58,955 bases of DNA from an uncultured Bacteroidales bacterium. Lineage in GTDB: Bacteria > Bacteroidota > Bacteroidia > Bacteroidales > UBA4417. The DNA lies in the NCBI GenBank assembly GCA_903879715.1, contig CAIRMR010000004.1:1-58955 (forward strand). The letters are read 5' to 3'. Shown here piece by piece: positions 1 through 8,489 of this stretch (position 1 is the first letter of the stretch; each line of letters begins with the position of its first letter). The notes beneath the pieces are model-generated. The model saw nothing but the letters and a program-made list of their open reading frames with translations. It was not told where the DNA came from and did not search any database. Made by a program: the position numbers and the translations under genes.

Positions 1-1
1 A

Positions 2-124
2 TACAAACAATGGAAAATATTGGCAGGCAAATATACGATTATTGGTGAAGAAAAATCTGATAAAACGGAACCTCAAAACGGACTAGCAAAGGTGTTTGTT
101 AAAAGCTATCCCGCAGCGATTTAG
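2..124 (+). CDS. 3' end of an unidentified protein (partial)
   Basis: Frame 2 is open from the left edge for about 40 codons and stops at TAG 122-124. The residues are hydrophilic, include a KILAGKYTIIGEE stretch and end in SYPAAI. I do not recognise a family. It could be the C-terminus of a gene starting left of the window or chance open frame; the length alone is weak support. Confidence 0.3.
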   Translation, partial: YKQWKILAGKYTIIGEEKSDKTEPQNGLAKVFVKSYPAAI

Positions 125-250
125 TTCAATAAACGCAATAGCAAATACGGGGTTGCGTGTTCGTTGAAACATTTGAAATCTTTACATACATTTGTGCTGG
201 CTGACAGTTGAGCAACAATAAATTTCCCGACTGTATTAGCTATACCAGCA

Positions 251-925
251 TTAACTCAACCACTCCAACAGGTCATCAAGCATTTCGTTACTTATTCCAT
301 GTCCTTCGGGATATTCGTTGTAGGTTGGATTGATATTTCGTGTTTTCAAATATTCAAGACCTTCGCGGGCGTAATGAATGGGTAAAACAGCATCTTCGGT
401 TCCATGAGAAATAAAAATATCCAGTGGTTTCAGTTTTTCTGCAGAAGCAACAAATGATTTTGTTTCTTCCAGCAGCCGGCCACTCATTACAGCAATACCT
501 TTGATAAAATCTGGCCTTGTAAGCCCCAGGCTATACGCCATTATAGCTCCCTGGCTGAAACCACAGAGGTAAATTTGTTTACTGTCGAACTGATAATGCT
601 GCTGCAGCTGGGTGATAAACTGAAGCAAAACATTTCTGCTTTTGTCTGCCTGCTTTCTATTGATCACTGGTGTTCCGGATGTAAAATCCACATGGTACCA
701 CGAATAGCTGTCCGGGCCAAGAGTGAAGGGCGCTCTTACAGAAATTACCAGGAATCGGGCCGGCAGATTTTCAGCTAACGAAAACAGGTCCAGCTCATTG
801 CTTCCTGTTCCATGCAGTAAAAACAGAACGGGCGGATAAGCCGTTTCAAGTGCAGGTTCTCGCACAATGTACTGTAATTGAGCTTCGGGATACCGCAAAT
901 AAATACTGTTATCTGATAGGTTCAT
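251..925 (-). CDS. Phospholipase/carboxylesterase family alpha/beta hydrolase
   Basis: A 224-residue cytoplasmic serine hydrolase of the phospholipase/carboxylesterase (YpfH/acyl-protein-thioesterase-like) family. The family hydrolyses short acyl esters; the real substrate is unknown. A complete catalytic triad is visible: Ser124 in GFSQG, Asp178 in HGTEDAV and His209 in EGHG, plus an oxyanion-hole LLHGTGSNE near residue 37. The length is normal for the family and there is no signal peptide. It stands alone, with 235 bp of non-coding sequence upstream and no partner on its strand. Fold and catalytic class are secure, the specific function is not. Confidence 0.85.
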   Translation of the reverse strand: MNLSDNSIYLRYPEAQLQYIVREPALETAYPPVLFLLHGTGSNELDLFSLAENLPARFLVISVRAPFTLGPDSYSWYHVDFTSGTPVINRKQADKSRNVLLQFITQLQQHYQFDSKQIYLCGFSQGAIMAYSLGLTRPDFIKGIAVMSGRLLEETKSFVASAEKLKPLDIFISHGTEDAVLPIHYAREGLEYLKTRNINPTYNEYPEGHGISNEMLDDLLEWLS

Positions 926-1160
926 GTTGGTATAAATTAAATTGAATGAATGTAAATATAAACTTTAATTATGATTTATCAATAATAAATAATGTCATAG
1001 TAAGTGATCCTCCCACAAGTTTATTGTTAAACATGCTGACACTTTATGTGCATTTAATGCAAGCGCCTGGAGTAACGTAAGGAAATGGCAAGGAGAGGGA
1101 ATTGTTGCGTAAACTTTTTGCCAGGAAACTTACATTTTAGCATCTGATACCCGGGGCTAT

Positions 1161-1439
1161 TCAGTATGTTTTATTCTCCGGGTTTTCGATACGGTTGCGT
1201 ATTTTCATAGGGATATGAACTTTACTGTTAAACCCAGATTTAGAATTAGCCAATTGAAAAGGGAAGGAATATTCTTTTGATGAGTTCCACAAACCGGGGA
1301 ACCACGCTCGTCGTTTTTTATTGAGTGCGATTTTAAGAACAAGTCTGCCATTTACTTTCTCAAAATAAGCACCTATTGCAAAGGTTCTGTAACGAAGTGT
1401 TGATACTGTTTTTTGTGTTTTTTCCTGCAAGACAAACAT
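1161..1439 (-). pseudogene. C-terminal remnant of an IS1380-like transposase
   Basis: This 92-codon frame resembles the extreme C-terminus of IS1380-family DDE transposases from Bacteroidota: a TLRYRTFAIGAYF strand followed by LVLKIALNKKRRAWFPGLW. All catalytic acidic residues would lie upstream and are missing. The frame begins only 17 bp from a copy of an IS-end-like sequence (1457-1475), as if the body of the element had been deleted. Family assignment is from memory of the C-terminal pattern, so moderate. The alternative is a small unknown gene. Confidence 0.5.
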
Positions 1440-1452
1440 CCTGATAAGAGAT

Positions 1453-1511
1453 ATTTAACCCAAATTACGCAATAGGAGACGAAGTCGGACTATTTGCGTT
1501 TTTGGGTTAAC
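1453..1511. repeat. Imperfect palindrome of two IS-end-like arms
   Basis: The left arm TTAACCCAAATTACGCAATAG (from about 1455) and the right arm CTATTTGCGTTTTTGGGTTAA (ending about 1510) are imperfect reverse complements around a short centre of about 14 bp. The left arm is also a near-perfect inverted copy of 5535-5553 (one mismatch in 19). It looks like two facing insertion-sequence ends. Confidence 0.55.
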
Positions 1512-1602
1512 CCCGATTTTGAAAATCTTTCAATGTTTTAAAAACATTGATTAGATTTACTTTATCAATTCAGCTTTTTCTAATGCTGAATTTGGGTTTA
1601 AT
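1507..1602. repeat. Diverged long repeat, copy A (IS-end-like)
   Basis: Runs from TTAACCCCGATTTTGAAAATC to GCTGAATTTGGGTTTAA and aligns by eye, with small gaps, to copy B at 5461-5556 in the same orientation. The two copies bracket the secreted endonuclease gene. The rest of the non-coding stretch between 1440 and 1976 is AT-rich; I see no gene there beyond a low-complexity 82-codon frame that I rejected. Confidence 0.55.
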
Positions 1603-1976
1603 CAGCAATTTTTAATAATAACAAGTAAAAGATACCTGCATTCCTATAATTAAAGCGAATACAGAAGAAAAATCGGTATGTAATAATATGATTTAATCCA
1701 TGAATTTACTGATACCCCTATATATCATCCGTGTGTTTAAGTTAAAAATCAACTACAACGGCCGACCTGGGTTTATCATTGTTTTGTTAACTGAGCCGCT
1801 TCCATCCTCCTCTTTTCGTCACCCTGAACGGCTCAAATTGCTTTCGAAACGAAAGGCACTCTGCATTTTTCTCCGGTTCTCTTTAATTCATATCAATATT
1901 TTATTACATTTGGTCTCCGTTATTCCCAAAATCATCAGCGGCGAATAATCCAGTTTCTAATTAAGACTTGTCAGCT

Positions 1977-4900
1977 ATGAAGGCCCGTAGCACTCTATTC
2001 CTGTTTCTCTGGTTGCTTATCCCCGCTGCCCACGCACAAGCCCCTGCCGGTTATTACGATCCGGCCATTGGGAAAACCGGTGACATCTTACGGGCTGCTT
2101 TGCGCGATATTACCATTAATGGTCATGTGAAAATTACATACACCAGTTCCTCCTTCGATGTTTGGGATGCTTATACCTATACAGATGTAAGGCCCGTTCC
2201 AAACAACTCTATAGTTTGGGATATGTATTCCGACAACCCTGGTGGAACACCCCCTTATACTTTCACAATTTATACAAATCAATGCGGCACTGCCTCTACC
2301 GAAGGAGATTGCTACTCAAGAGAGCACTGCATGCCCAATTCGTGGTGGGGAGGCTTAGATAATGCTGCAAATCCGCAATACTCAGACCTGCATCATTTAT
2401 TCCCGGCCGACCAATTTGTAAACTTGAAGAAAAGCAATAATATTGTAGCACAAACTTCAAGCCCGACATGGACTTCATTAAATGGAAGCAAACTGGGTCC
2501 ATGCACTTTTCCTGGATATACAGGAACGATTTTTGAACCTATAAACGAATATAAAGGGGATTTCGCCCGTGCTTATCTTTATTTAGCTACCAGGTATATG
2601 AACAATCTGAGTACCTGGGTTACTACATATACCGAATATGATTCTAAATACATTATTAACTCTACCGGTGGGAATTACAAGCAATGGTATATTGATATGC
2701 TGCTTGCCTGGAACAACAGCGACCCTGTAAGCCAGAAAGAAATTGACAGAAACAATAACATCTATTACAACACCCCACAGCATAACCGCAATCCTTATAT
2801 CGACCACCCTGAATATGTTACCGCAGTGTGGACACCCGGAGTTGTCAAGACCGAGCCTACCAACCATCCTACAGCTTTCACTTCCTCAGCCGGCTCTCCA
2901 ACCTACAATGCCATTAACTTTAACTGGACTGATGCCACCGGCGTTGTACTCCCTGATGGCTACCTTATAAAAGGAAGCACTGTTAGCCTGGCTGCCATAA
3001 CAGATCCTGCTGATGGAACCGCTATTACCGATGGAGGCCTGAATAAAAATGTTATTTATGGTGTTAAGTCCAGCATTTTTACCGGCCTCACAGCAAGTAC
3101 AAACTACTATTTTAAAACATACTCCTACACCAATTCAGGCACCGATATAAATTATAAAGTTGACGGAACAATACAGACAACAAACCTGGCAACCACTACA
3201 GGGTCGAGTACGCTCCTGACAGGTGATATAGCAATTATCGAAGTGATTACAACGGATCCTGACAGGATTTCATTTATAACTTTTAAACAGATAAGCGCAG
3301 GGACAATCATCAATTTTACTGATAATGGCTATACCGATGCCAATACAGTAAGAACCGGTGAAGGATACCTTACCTATACTGCCCCTTCCACAATAGCCGC
3401 CGGCAGCGTGATATCATGGTACTACGGCATGTCAGTAGCCGGAACAGGCTGGAATACTGGAACACCAGGAAGTTTCTTATTATCTACCAGCGGCGACCAG
3501 GTTTTTGCCTACCAGGGTACCTGGGGAAGCGGGCACACATTATTGTTCGGAGTAAATGTCGGGAATTCGTCCTGGCTTACAACAGGAATCGCATCCTCAA
3601 ATACATCCTACCTTCCGGCAACACTCACAAATAATATAAACGCATTAAATATAGTTGCCGACAACTGCAATTATAACCTTATTACCACTGGCACTGCCAA
3701 TGCCCTGGCAAGCCTGATTGGAAACCCGGCCAACTGGACTTCGAACAGCAGTAATATGGCAACACCCTCCTGGAATTATTCTTTAACCACAGCCACCACG
3801 ATCAGCCAAAACGCAACTGTTCAGAACCTCCTGATCGCCAATGGCGAAACGCTGGCCATCCCTCCCGGGAAACAACTCACCGTAAATGGTATCCTTACCA
3901 ACAACGCGGGAAATTCCAGCCTGCTTATTTCGACCGATGCAACGGGCTCAGGATCCCTGATGCACTACACTAACTTTGTAGGAGCAACGATAAACCGTTA
4001 TATCACCGGTGCAAGCAATGCATGGCACCTGCTTTCATCACCGGTATCGCAGACAATTGCAGGATCAGGCTTTGTACCTGACGGATCGAATTACGATTTA
4101 TACTGCTGGGACGAACCCACCCATGTGTGGGTCAATTTCAAGAATACTACCGTTGAACCTACCTGGAGTACTGCCAACGGTGAAGATTTCCTGGCCGGAA
4201 GAGGCTACCTGGTGGCTTACGAGGCCGAAAACCCGACCAATCCTTTTCAAGGTCTGCTCAACAACGGACAGATCGACTTTGACCTGTCGTACACAGGAAC
4301 CGGAGCATTGCCGGGATCAAACCTTGCCGGAAATCCTTATCCTTCGGCAATCGACTGGAAGGCCGCAACCGGATGGAGCAGGAACAGCCTGGCTGTCAGC
4401 GGAACAGGAAAAGACATGTGGATCTGGAACGAAACTACGGGGAATTATGGGGTATTTAATTCAACGGGAACCATAGGCACCAACGGCGTTACACAATATA
4501 TTGCTGTGGGCCAGGCTTTCTTCGTGCAGGCAGCCTCACCAGGAACACTCTCCATGGACAACAGTGTACGTGTTCATCAAAACCCAGCCTTCCTGAAATC
4601 AAAAGATGAACTAACCGATATACTACGCCTGAAAATAAGTAATACTGCAAATTCATATACTGACGAAGTGGTGGTAGATTTTACAGATAAATCCCAGCCG
4701 GGAAGTTCCCCAAAATGGTTCAGCATGTATGCGGACTCTCCGGGACTGTATCTGCTGAAAGGTAACGAAATGTGCTCAATTGATTTCCCGGGTGCTACTT
4801 CCCGCCAAACCGAATCACTCTGCCTTACCCCTGGTGTAAGCGCAAGTTATACCCTAACGGCAGAACTGTTGAATACTTTCAGTGTAGCCACTACAATTAT

Positions 4901-5273
4901 TCTGAAGGATCTGGAGACAGGTTACAGCCAGGACCTGGTGAAAACCCCGCAATACTCGTTTACTGCCAAACCCGGTGATGACCCAAACCGTTTTCTTCTT
5001 GATTTCGGTGGTACTGGCGGAAAATCCGAAAAGGAAGGCACCCGTTCGCTAAAAGTCTTTATCCGTGACGAAGTAATATATTTTGAAATGCCCCCGGGGG
5101 CTCGAATAGATGGAGAGCTTTCTATATACAACCTTCTTGGCCAGAACATCCTCAACCGTAAGTTAACAGGATCCTCACCACAAACAATTCAGCTAAGTAA
5201 TGTACATGGCTGTATTTTAGTGCGGATGGTAATGGTTGATGGTACATACTCAGGTAAGGTGGTCTTGAAATAA
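1977..5273 (+). CDS. Secreted endonuclease I with T9SS sorting tail
   Basis: A large exported nuclease of about 1098 residues. Residues 1-21 form a signal peptide ending AAHAQ. An endonuclease I (Bsn/EndA-type) domain follows: REHCMPNSWW with His117, DLHHLFPAD at 137-145 and a conserved Asn at 149, which are the beta-beta-alpha-metal catalytic signatures. A fibronectin-III-like segment (about 300-405), a lamin-tail-like beta domain (about 415-600) and further beta-rich repeats lead to a C-terminal type IX secretion sorting domain (LSIYNLLGQ ... GKVVLK). The function is probably extracellular DNA/RNA degradation for phosphate or nutrients. I chose ATG 1977 because it begins the signal peptide directly; a TTG nine bases upstream is a weaker option. 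The gene is isolated and framed by diverged repeats. Confidence 0.88.
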   Translation: MKARSTLFLFLWLLIPAAHAQAPAGYYDPAIGKTGDILRAALRDITINGHVKITYTSSSFDVWDAYTYTDVRPVPNNSIVWDMYSDNPGGTPPYTFTIYTNQCGTASTEGDCYSREHCMPNSWWGGLDNAANPQYSDLHHLFPADQFVNLKKSNNIVAQTSSPTWTSLNGSKLGPCTFPGYTGTIFEPINEYKGDFARAYLYLATRYMNNLSTWVTTYTEYDSKYIINSTGGNYKQWYIDMLLAWNNSDPVSQKEIDRNNNIYYNTPQHNRNPYIDHPEYVTAVWTPGVVKTEPTNHPTAFTSSAGSPTYNAINFNWTDATGVVLPDGYLIKGSTVSLAAITDPADGTAITDGGLNKNVIYGVKSSIFTGLTASTNYYFKTYSYTNSGTDINYKVDGTIQTTNLATTTGSSTLLTGDIAIIEVITTDPDRISFITFKQISAGTIINFTDNGYTDANTVRTGEGYLTYTAPSTIAAGSVISWYYGMSVAGTGWNTGTPGSFLLSTSGDQVFAYQGTWGSGHTLLFGVNVGNSSWLTTGIASSNTSYLPATLTNNINALNIVADNCNYNLITTGTANALASLIGNPANWTSNSSNMATPSWNYSLTTATTISQNATVQNLLIANGETLAIPPGKQLTVNGILTNNAGNSSLLISTDATGSGSLMHYTNFVGATINRYITGASNAWHLLSSPVSQTIAGSGFVPDGSNYDLYCWDEPTHVWVNFKNTTVEPTWSTANGEDFLAGRGYLVAYEAENPTNPFQGLLNNGQIDFDLSYTGTGALPGSNLAGNPYPSAIDWKAATGWSRNSLAVSGTGKDMWIWNETTGNYGVFNSTGTIGTNGVTQYIAVGQAFFVQAASPGTLSMDNSVRVHQNPAFLKSKDELTDILRLKISNTANSYTDEVVVDFTDKSQPGSSPKWFSMYADSPGLYLLKGNEMCSIDFPGATSRQTESLCLTPGVSASYTLTAELLNTFSVATTIILKDLETGYSQDLVKTPQYSFTAKPGDDPNRFLLDFGGTGGKSEKEGTRSLKVFIRDEVIYFEMPPGARIDGELSIYNLLGQNILNRKLTGSSPQTIQLSNVHGCILVRMVMVDGTYSGKVVLK

Positions 5274-5460
5274 AGATGTCCTGTCTGATAAAATTTTAGA
5301 AATTAACCTGATTAATTCACAAATTTCAAATTCTGGACAAAAATCGAATAAAACATAACATCCCTAATTTACACTTGCCACTAATCCAACATATTTCAAT
5401 TTACAATTCAGGTTAGCTAATGTTTTACCAGGTTAAAGTGCATATTTATCCCTTTCTGTG

Positions 5461-5556
5461 TTAATCCCGATAGCAAATCTTTGTTTGTTAAAGTATTAGA
5501 TTTGACAAACATTAGATTTGGTTTATCGATTACGCTAATGCGTAATTTGGGTTTAT
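5461..5556. repeat. Diverged long repeat, copy B (IS-end-like)
   Basis: Direct-orientation relative of 1507-1602, ending GCTAATGCGTAATTTGGGTTT. The last 19 bases (5535-5553) are an inverted copy of 1457-1475 with one mismatch. Probably a decayed insertion-sequence end. The remainder of 5274-5663 shows no gene. Confidence 0.55.
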
Positions 5557-5663
5557 TGAAATTCCATAACTAAAGTACGGAAATGGGCCTACAGGCACAA
5601 CCAGCTAGATTAATCTATTACGGGGGAATAATTATACTAATTGCACTTTAAAATAACGCTGTC

Positions 5664-6011
5664 TTAGAGTGAAAACCAATAGGAAAACTTCAGCAGGAAT
5701 ATATTATGAGGCGTAATGTCAAACAGCGTTTTCATGTCATTCCCATAGGAAAAAATGCCATTGGAGGCGGAGCTTGTCCTGCCCTGCGACCAAACCAGAT
5801 AAAGTGTTGAACCTGGAAGGTATTCCCAACGAAGTACAAGATTCGAACGGAACTGTCGGAAATTGAAATCAGGATTACTGAAGGAATAAGTATTGGATAT
5901 ATTGTTTTCATCGACAGTGTATGAGTTTTCTTCAGGGTTGAAACTGATTTCTTTATCCGCGAATACGTAATAGCTCTCTTTTAAATGGTCAGCATGCGGA
6001 TCGGTGATTTT
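5664..6011 (-). pseudogene. C-terminal fragment of a DUF5916 outer-membrane barrel protein
   Basis: The minus strand is open for 115 codons from 6011 (preceded in frame by a stop at 6012-6014) down to a TAA at 5664-5666, with no plausible start. The translation carries the conserved end of DUF5916 proteins: NPDFNFRQFRSNLVLRWEY, PGSTLYLVWSQ and a final NIFLLKFSYWFSL, that is, the last strands of a beta barrel ending in an aromatic-rich C-terminus. Intact family members are many times longer, usually with an N-terminal carbohydrate-binding-like domain; none of that is found upstream. It is a broken gene lying between an IS-like repeat and the pigment operon. Confidence 0.75.
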
Positions 6012-6126
6012 TTATCGAAGTTCTATATATCATATTATATAAACTATTTATGTTACTATAAGGCATTAACTTAACTGATAGGCTATTCTATTTTTAAGTA
6101 CACTTTATACTTGTGTTAAAAAGGTT

Positions 6127-6134
6127 TACTTTTG
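6127..6134 (+). promoter_or_regulatory. Probable -7 promoter box of the pigment operon
   Basis: TACTTTTG is an exact match to the Bacteroidota primary-sigma -7 consensus TAnnTTTG, placed 18 bp before the chosen start of the ammonia-lyase. A weak TTTA at 6104-6107 could serve as the -33 element. The box overlaps a TTG that would extend the lyase by seven codons, which argues for the downstream ATG. Confidence 0.5.
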
Positions 6135-6152
6135 TTCAAAATTTTCAATAGT

Positions 6153-7709
6153 ATGCTCCTTTTAAACGGATATAACTTAACTTCAAAAGAACTATATAAT
6201 TTATCAATAAGCGACACAAAAATCGGGATTTCCGAAGAAGCTGCTGAAAAAGTCAGAAAAAGCTTTGAGTTCTTAAAGTCGGTATATTCTGACCTGAACC
6301 TGTATGGAATTAATACGGGTCTGGGGCCAATGGCCCAGGTTCGTATCAGCGACGATAAACTGGTGGAATTGCAATATAACCTGGTGCGCAGCCATACTTC
6401 GGGCTTCCCGAATTACCTGGATAACAGTAACTGCAAAGCTGTTTTTGTCAGCAGGCTGAATTCGCTGATCCGTGGTCATTCTTCAGTTAGCGGAGATCTT
6501 GTTAATCACATGGTCAACATGTATAACAATGAAATAATCCCGTGTATCCCAATTCATGGAGGAGTGGGAGCGAGCGGCGACCTGGTTCAGCTGGCACATC
6601 TTGCCCTGGCTGTTATAGGTGAGGGGACGGTTTATTTTAAAGGGAAGCAGATGCCTGCATCAGAAGCCTATACTGAAGCCAGACTTCAACCTTCGAAACT
6701 GGTTTTGCGCGAAGGACTGGCCCTGATTAACGGTACTTCTGCCATGACAGGAGTTGGTGCTCTGAATGTTGTAAATGCCGCCACCGCGCTGGAATGGATG
6801 CTTATACTTTCAGTGATGATAAATGAAGCAATGGAAGCATTCGACGATCATTTATCCGCTGAGCTTAATGCCGTGAAAAAACATGCAGGCCAATCGGAAA
6901 TTGCCAGGCTTGCCCGCGAAATACTCGAAGGATCAAAGCTGATCCGCTCCCGGAATAATCATTGGGATAAGGAAGAATCCAATGATTTCTTTAAGGAAAA
7001 AGTCCAGGAGTACTACTCTTTGCGTTGCATTCCCCAGATTCTGGGACCGGTATATGATACGCTTTCCAACGCTGCCGGCGTGATCGAAAATGAACTGAAT
7101 TCAACCAGTGATAATCCGATTATTGATTTCGAATCGGAGAATATATTTCATGGAGGAAATTTCCATGGGGATTACATTTCGCTCGAAATGGACAAACTCA
7201 AACTGGTAATGACCCGGCTGAGCATGCTTTCGGAGCGGCAATTGAATTACCTTTTAAATAACAGGCTTAACGGGAAATTGCCTTCTTTTATCAACCTTCA
7301 GACATTAGGCCTTAATTTTGGTTTACAGGGACTACAGTTTACCGCAACATCTACTACTTCGGAGAATCAGACTTTGTCAACTTCCTCCTACATTCACAGT
7401 ATTTCGAGCAACAACGATAACCAGGACATTGTGAGTATGGGATTTAATTCAGCATGTATTGCCGCTCGGATTATTGAAAATACTTTTGAGGTAATAACTA
7501 TAGAGGCTGTGGCCGTTTTACAGGCAATAGATGCTCTTAATGTTAAAGACAGACTTTCGGATTATAACCTCAAAGTGTATAACGAATTGAGAAAAATATT
7601 CCCGGTAATTACCAGTGACAGGCCGACAAGCCTTGAACTTGAAGCATTGAAGAATTATCTGAAACAAAACGGAAAAGGTTTAATTGGGTTTAATACTTTA
7701 TCAAATTAA
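6153..7709 (+). CDS. Tyrosine ammonia-lyase (aromatic amino acid lyase)
   Basis: A 518-residue MIO-dependent lyase that should deaminate tyrosine to 4-coumarate, the starter of the aryl polyene. Ala140-Ser141-Gly142 (GVGASGD) forms the MIO prosthetic group; catalytic Tyr51 sits in YGINTGLGPMAQ. The selectivity pair is Ser80-His81 (LVRSHTSG), the same context I recall for the characterised Flavobacterium johnsoniae tyrosine lyase, and long blocks such as EYYSLRCIPQILGPV and HGGNFHGDYISLEMDKLK also match that enzyme. No hut genes are adjacent, so histidine degradation is unlikely. ATG 6153 is preferred over TTG 6132, which lies within the promoter box. It is the first gene of the pigment operon. 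Confidence 0.87.
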   Translation: MLLLNGYNLTSKELYNLSISDTKIGISEEAAEKVRKSFEFLKSVYSDLNLYGINTGLGPMAQVRISDDKLVELQYNLVRSHTSGFPNYLDNSNCKAVFVSRLNSLIRGHSSVSGDLVNHMVNMYNNEIIPCIPIHGGVGASGDLVQLAHLALAVIGEGTVYFKGKQMPASEAYTEARLQPSKLVLREGLALINGTSAMTGVGALNVVNAATALEWMLILSVMINEAMEAFDDHLSAELNAVKKHAGQSEIARLAREILEGSKLIRSRNNHWDKEESNDFFKEKVQEYYSLRCIPQILGPVYDTLSNAAGVIENELNSTSDNPIIDFESENIFHGGNFHGDYISLEMDKLKLVMTRLSMLSERQLNYLLNNRLNGKLPSFINLQTLGLNFGLQGLQFTATSTTSENQTLSTSSYIHSISSNNDNQDIVSMGFNSACIAARIIENTFEVITIEAVAVLQAIDALNVKDRLSDYNLKVYNELRKIFPVITSDRPTSLELEALKNYLKQNGKGLIGFNTLSN

Positions 7710-7750
7710 TAGAATCACTATCTTTATCAAAGGTTTTAAATAAATAGCAC

Positions 7751-8476
7751 ATGAAATACGCAATAGTTACAGGAGGATCAAGAGGTATTGGTAAAGCTAT
7801 AGCGCTTAAATTAGCAACACTCGGTTATCATATTCTCATTAATTATCAGTCGAATGATGCGGAAGCATTAAAAACGAAGAGTGAAATTCATGAAACCGGT
7901 GGAAAAGCTACATTGTTGAAATTTGATGTATCGAATAAACTGGAGATTGAAAACTCCCTGGTAGGCTGGTTAAATCAAAACCCGGATGCGTACATAGAAA
8001 TCCTGGTGAATAACGCGGGAATAAAAGATGATGTTTTAATGATGTGGATGACTGACATTCAGTGGGAAAGCGTAATTGATACTAACCTAAACAGCTTTTT
8101 TTATGTTACCCGCACCATACTGAACAAAATGCTGATGCAAAAATATGGGAGGATTATTAATATGGTTTCCTTGTCAGGATTACGTGGACTTCCCGGGCAA
8201 ATGAATTATTCAGCAGCCAAATCGGGCGTTATCGGGGCAACCAAAGTTCTCGCCCAGGAAGTAGCCAGGCGTGGAATAACGGTTAACGCCATTGCTCCGG
8301 GATTTATAAAAACCGATATGACCAAGGATTTGAACGAAAAAGAACTGAAATCAGTGATACCGGTTCAGCGCTTCGGAACACCGGAAGAAGTTGCTGACTT
8401 AACTGCTTTTATTGCGTCTGAAAAGGCTTCATACATTACAGGCCAGACTATTTCAATTAACGGAGGAATATATTAA
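7751..8476 (+). CDS. 3-oxoacyl-ACP reductase, FabG-like (SDR)
   Basis: A 241-residue short-chain dehydrogenase that should reduce the beta-keto group after each elongation, using NADPH. The cofactor motif TGGSRGIG (7-14), NNAG (87-90) and the catalytic Ser140/142-Tyr153-Lys157 set (YSAAK) are present. The C-terminal TGQTISINGG is typical of FabG. It sits between the lyase and a ketosynthase, 13 bp before the latter, as the ketoreductase (ApeQ role) of the aryl polyene pathway rather than housekeeping fatty acid synthesis. Confidence 0.88.
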   Translation: MKYAIVTGGSRGIGKAIALKLATLGYHILINYQSNDAEALKTKSEIHETGGKATLLKFDVSNKLEIENSLVGWLNQNPDAYIEILVNNAGIKDDVLMMWMTDIQWESVIDTNLNSFFYVTRTILNKMLMQKYGRIINMVSLSGLRGLPGQMNYSAAKSGVIGATKVLAQEVARRGITVNAIAPGFIKTDMTKDLNEKELKSVIPVQRFGTPEEVADLTAFIASEKASYITGQTISINGGIY

Positions 8477-8489
8477 GAAAGGATTAAAT

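Noticed and set aside
1700..1948. 82-codon plus-strand frame before the endonuclease
   Set aside because: Low-complexity composition, no ribosome-binding site or family pattern; lies in the AT-rich region of the IS-like repeat.
4009..4476. 155-codon second frame inside the endonuclease gene
   Set aside because: Shadow of a Thr/Asn/Gly-rich coding frame; no family features and the main frame is clearly coding.
6132..6152. Upstream TTG start for the ammonia-lyase
   Set aside because: Falls within the -7 box TACTTTTG and adds residues absent from the typical lyase N-terminus.
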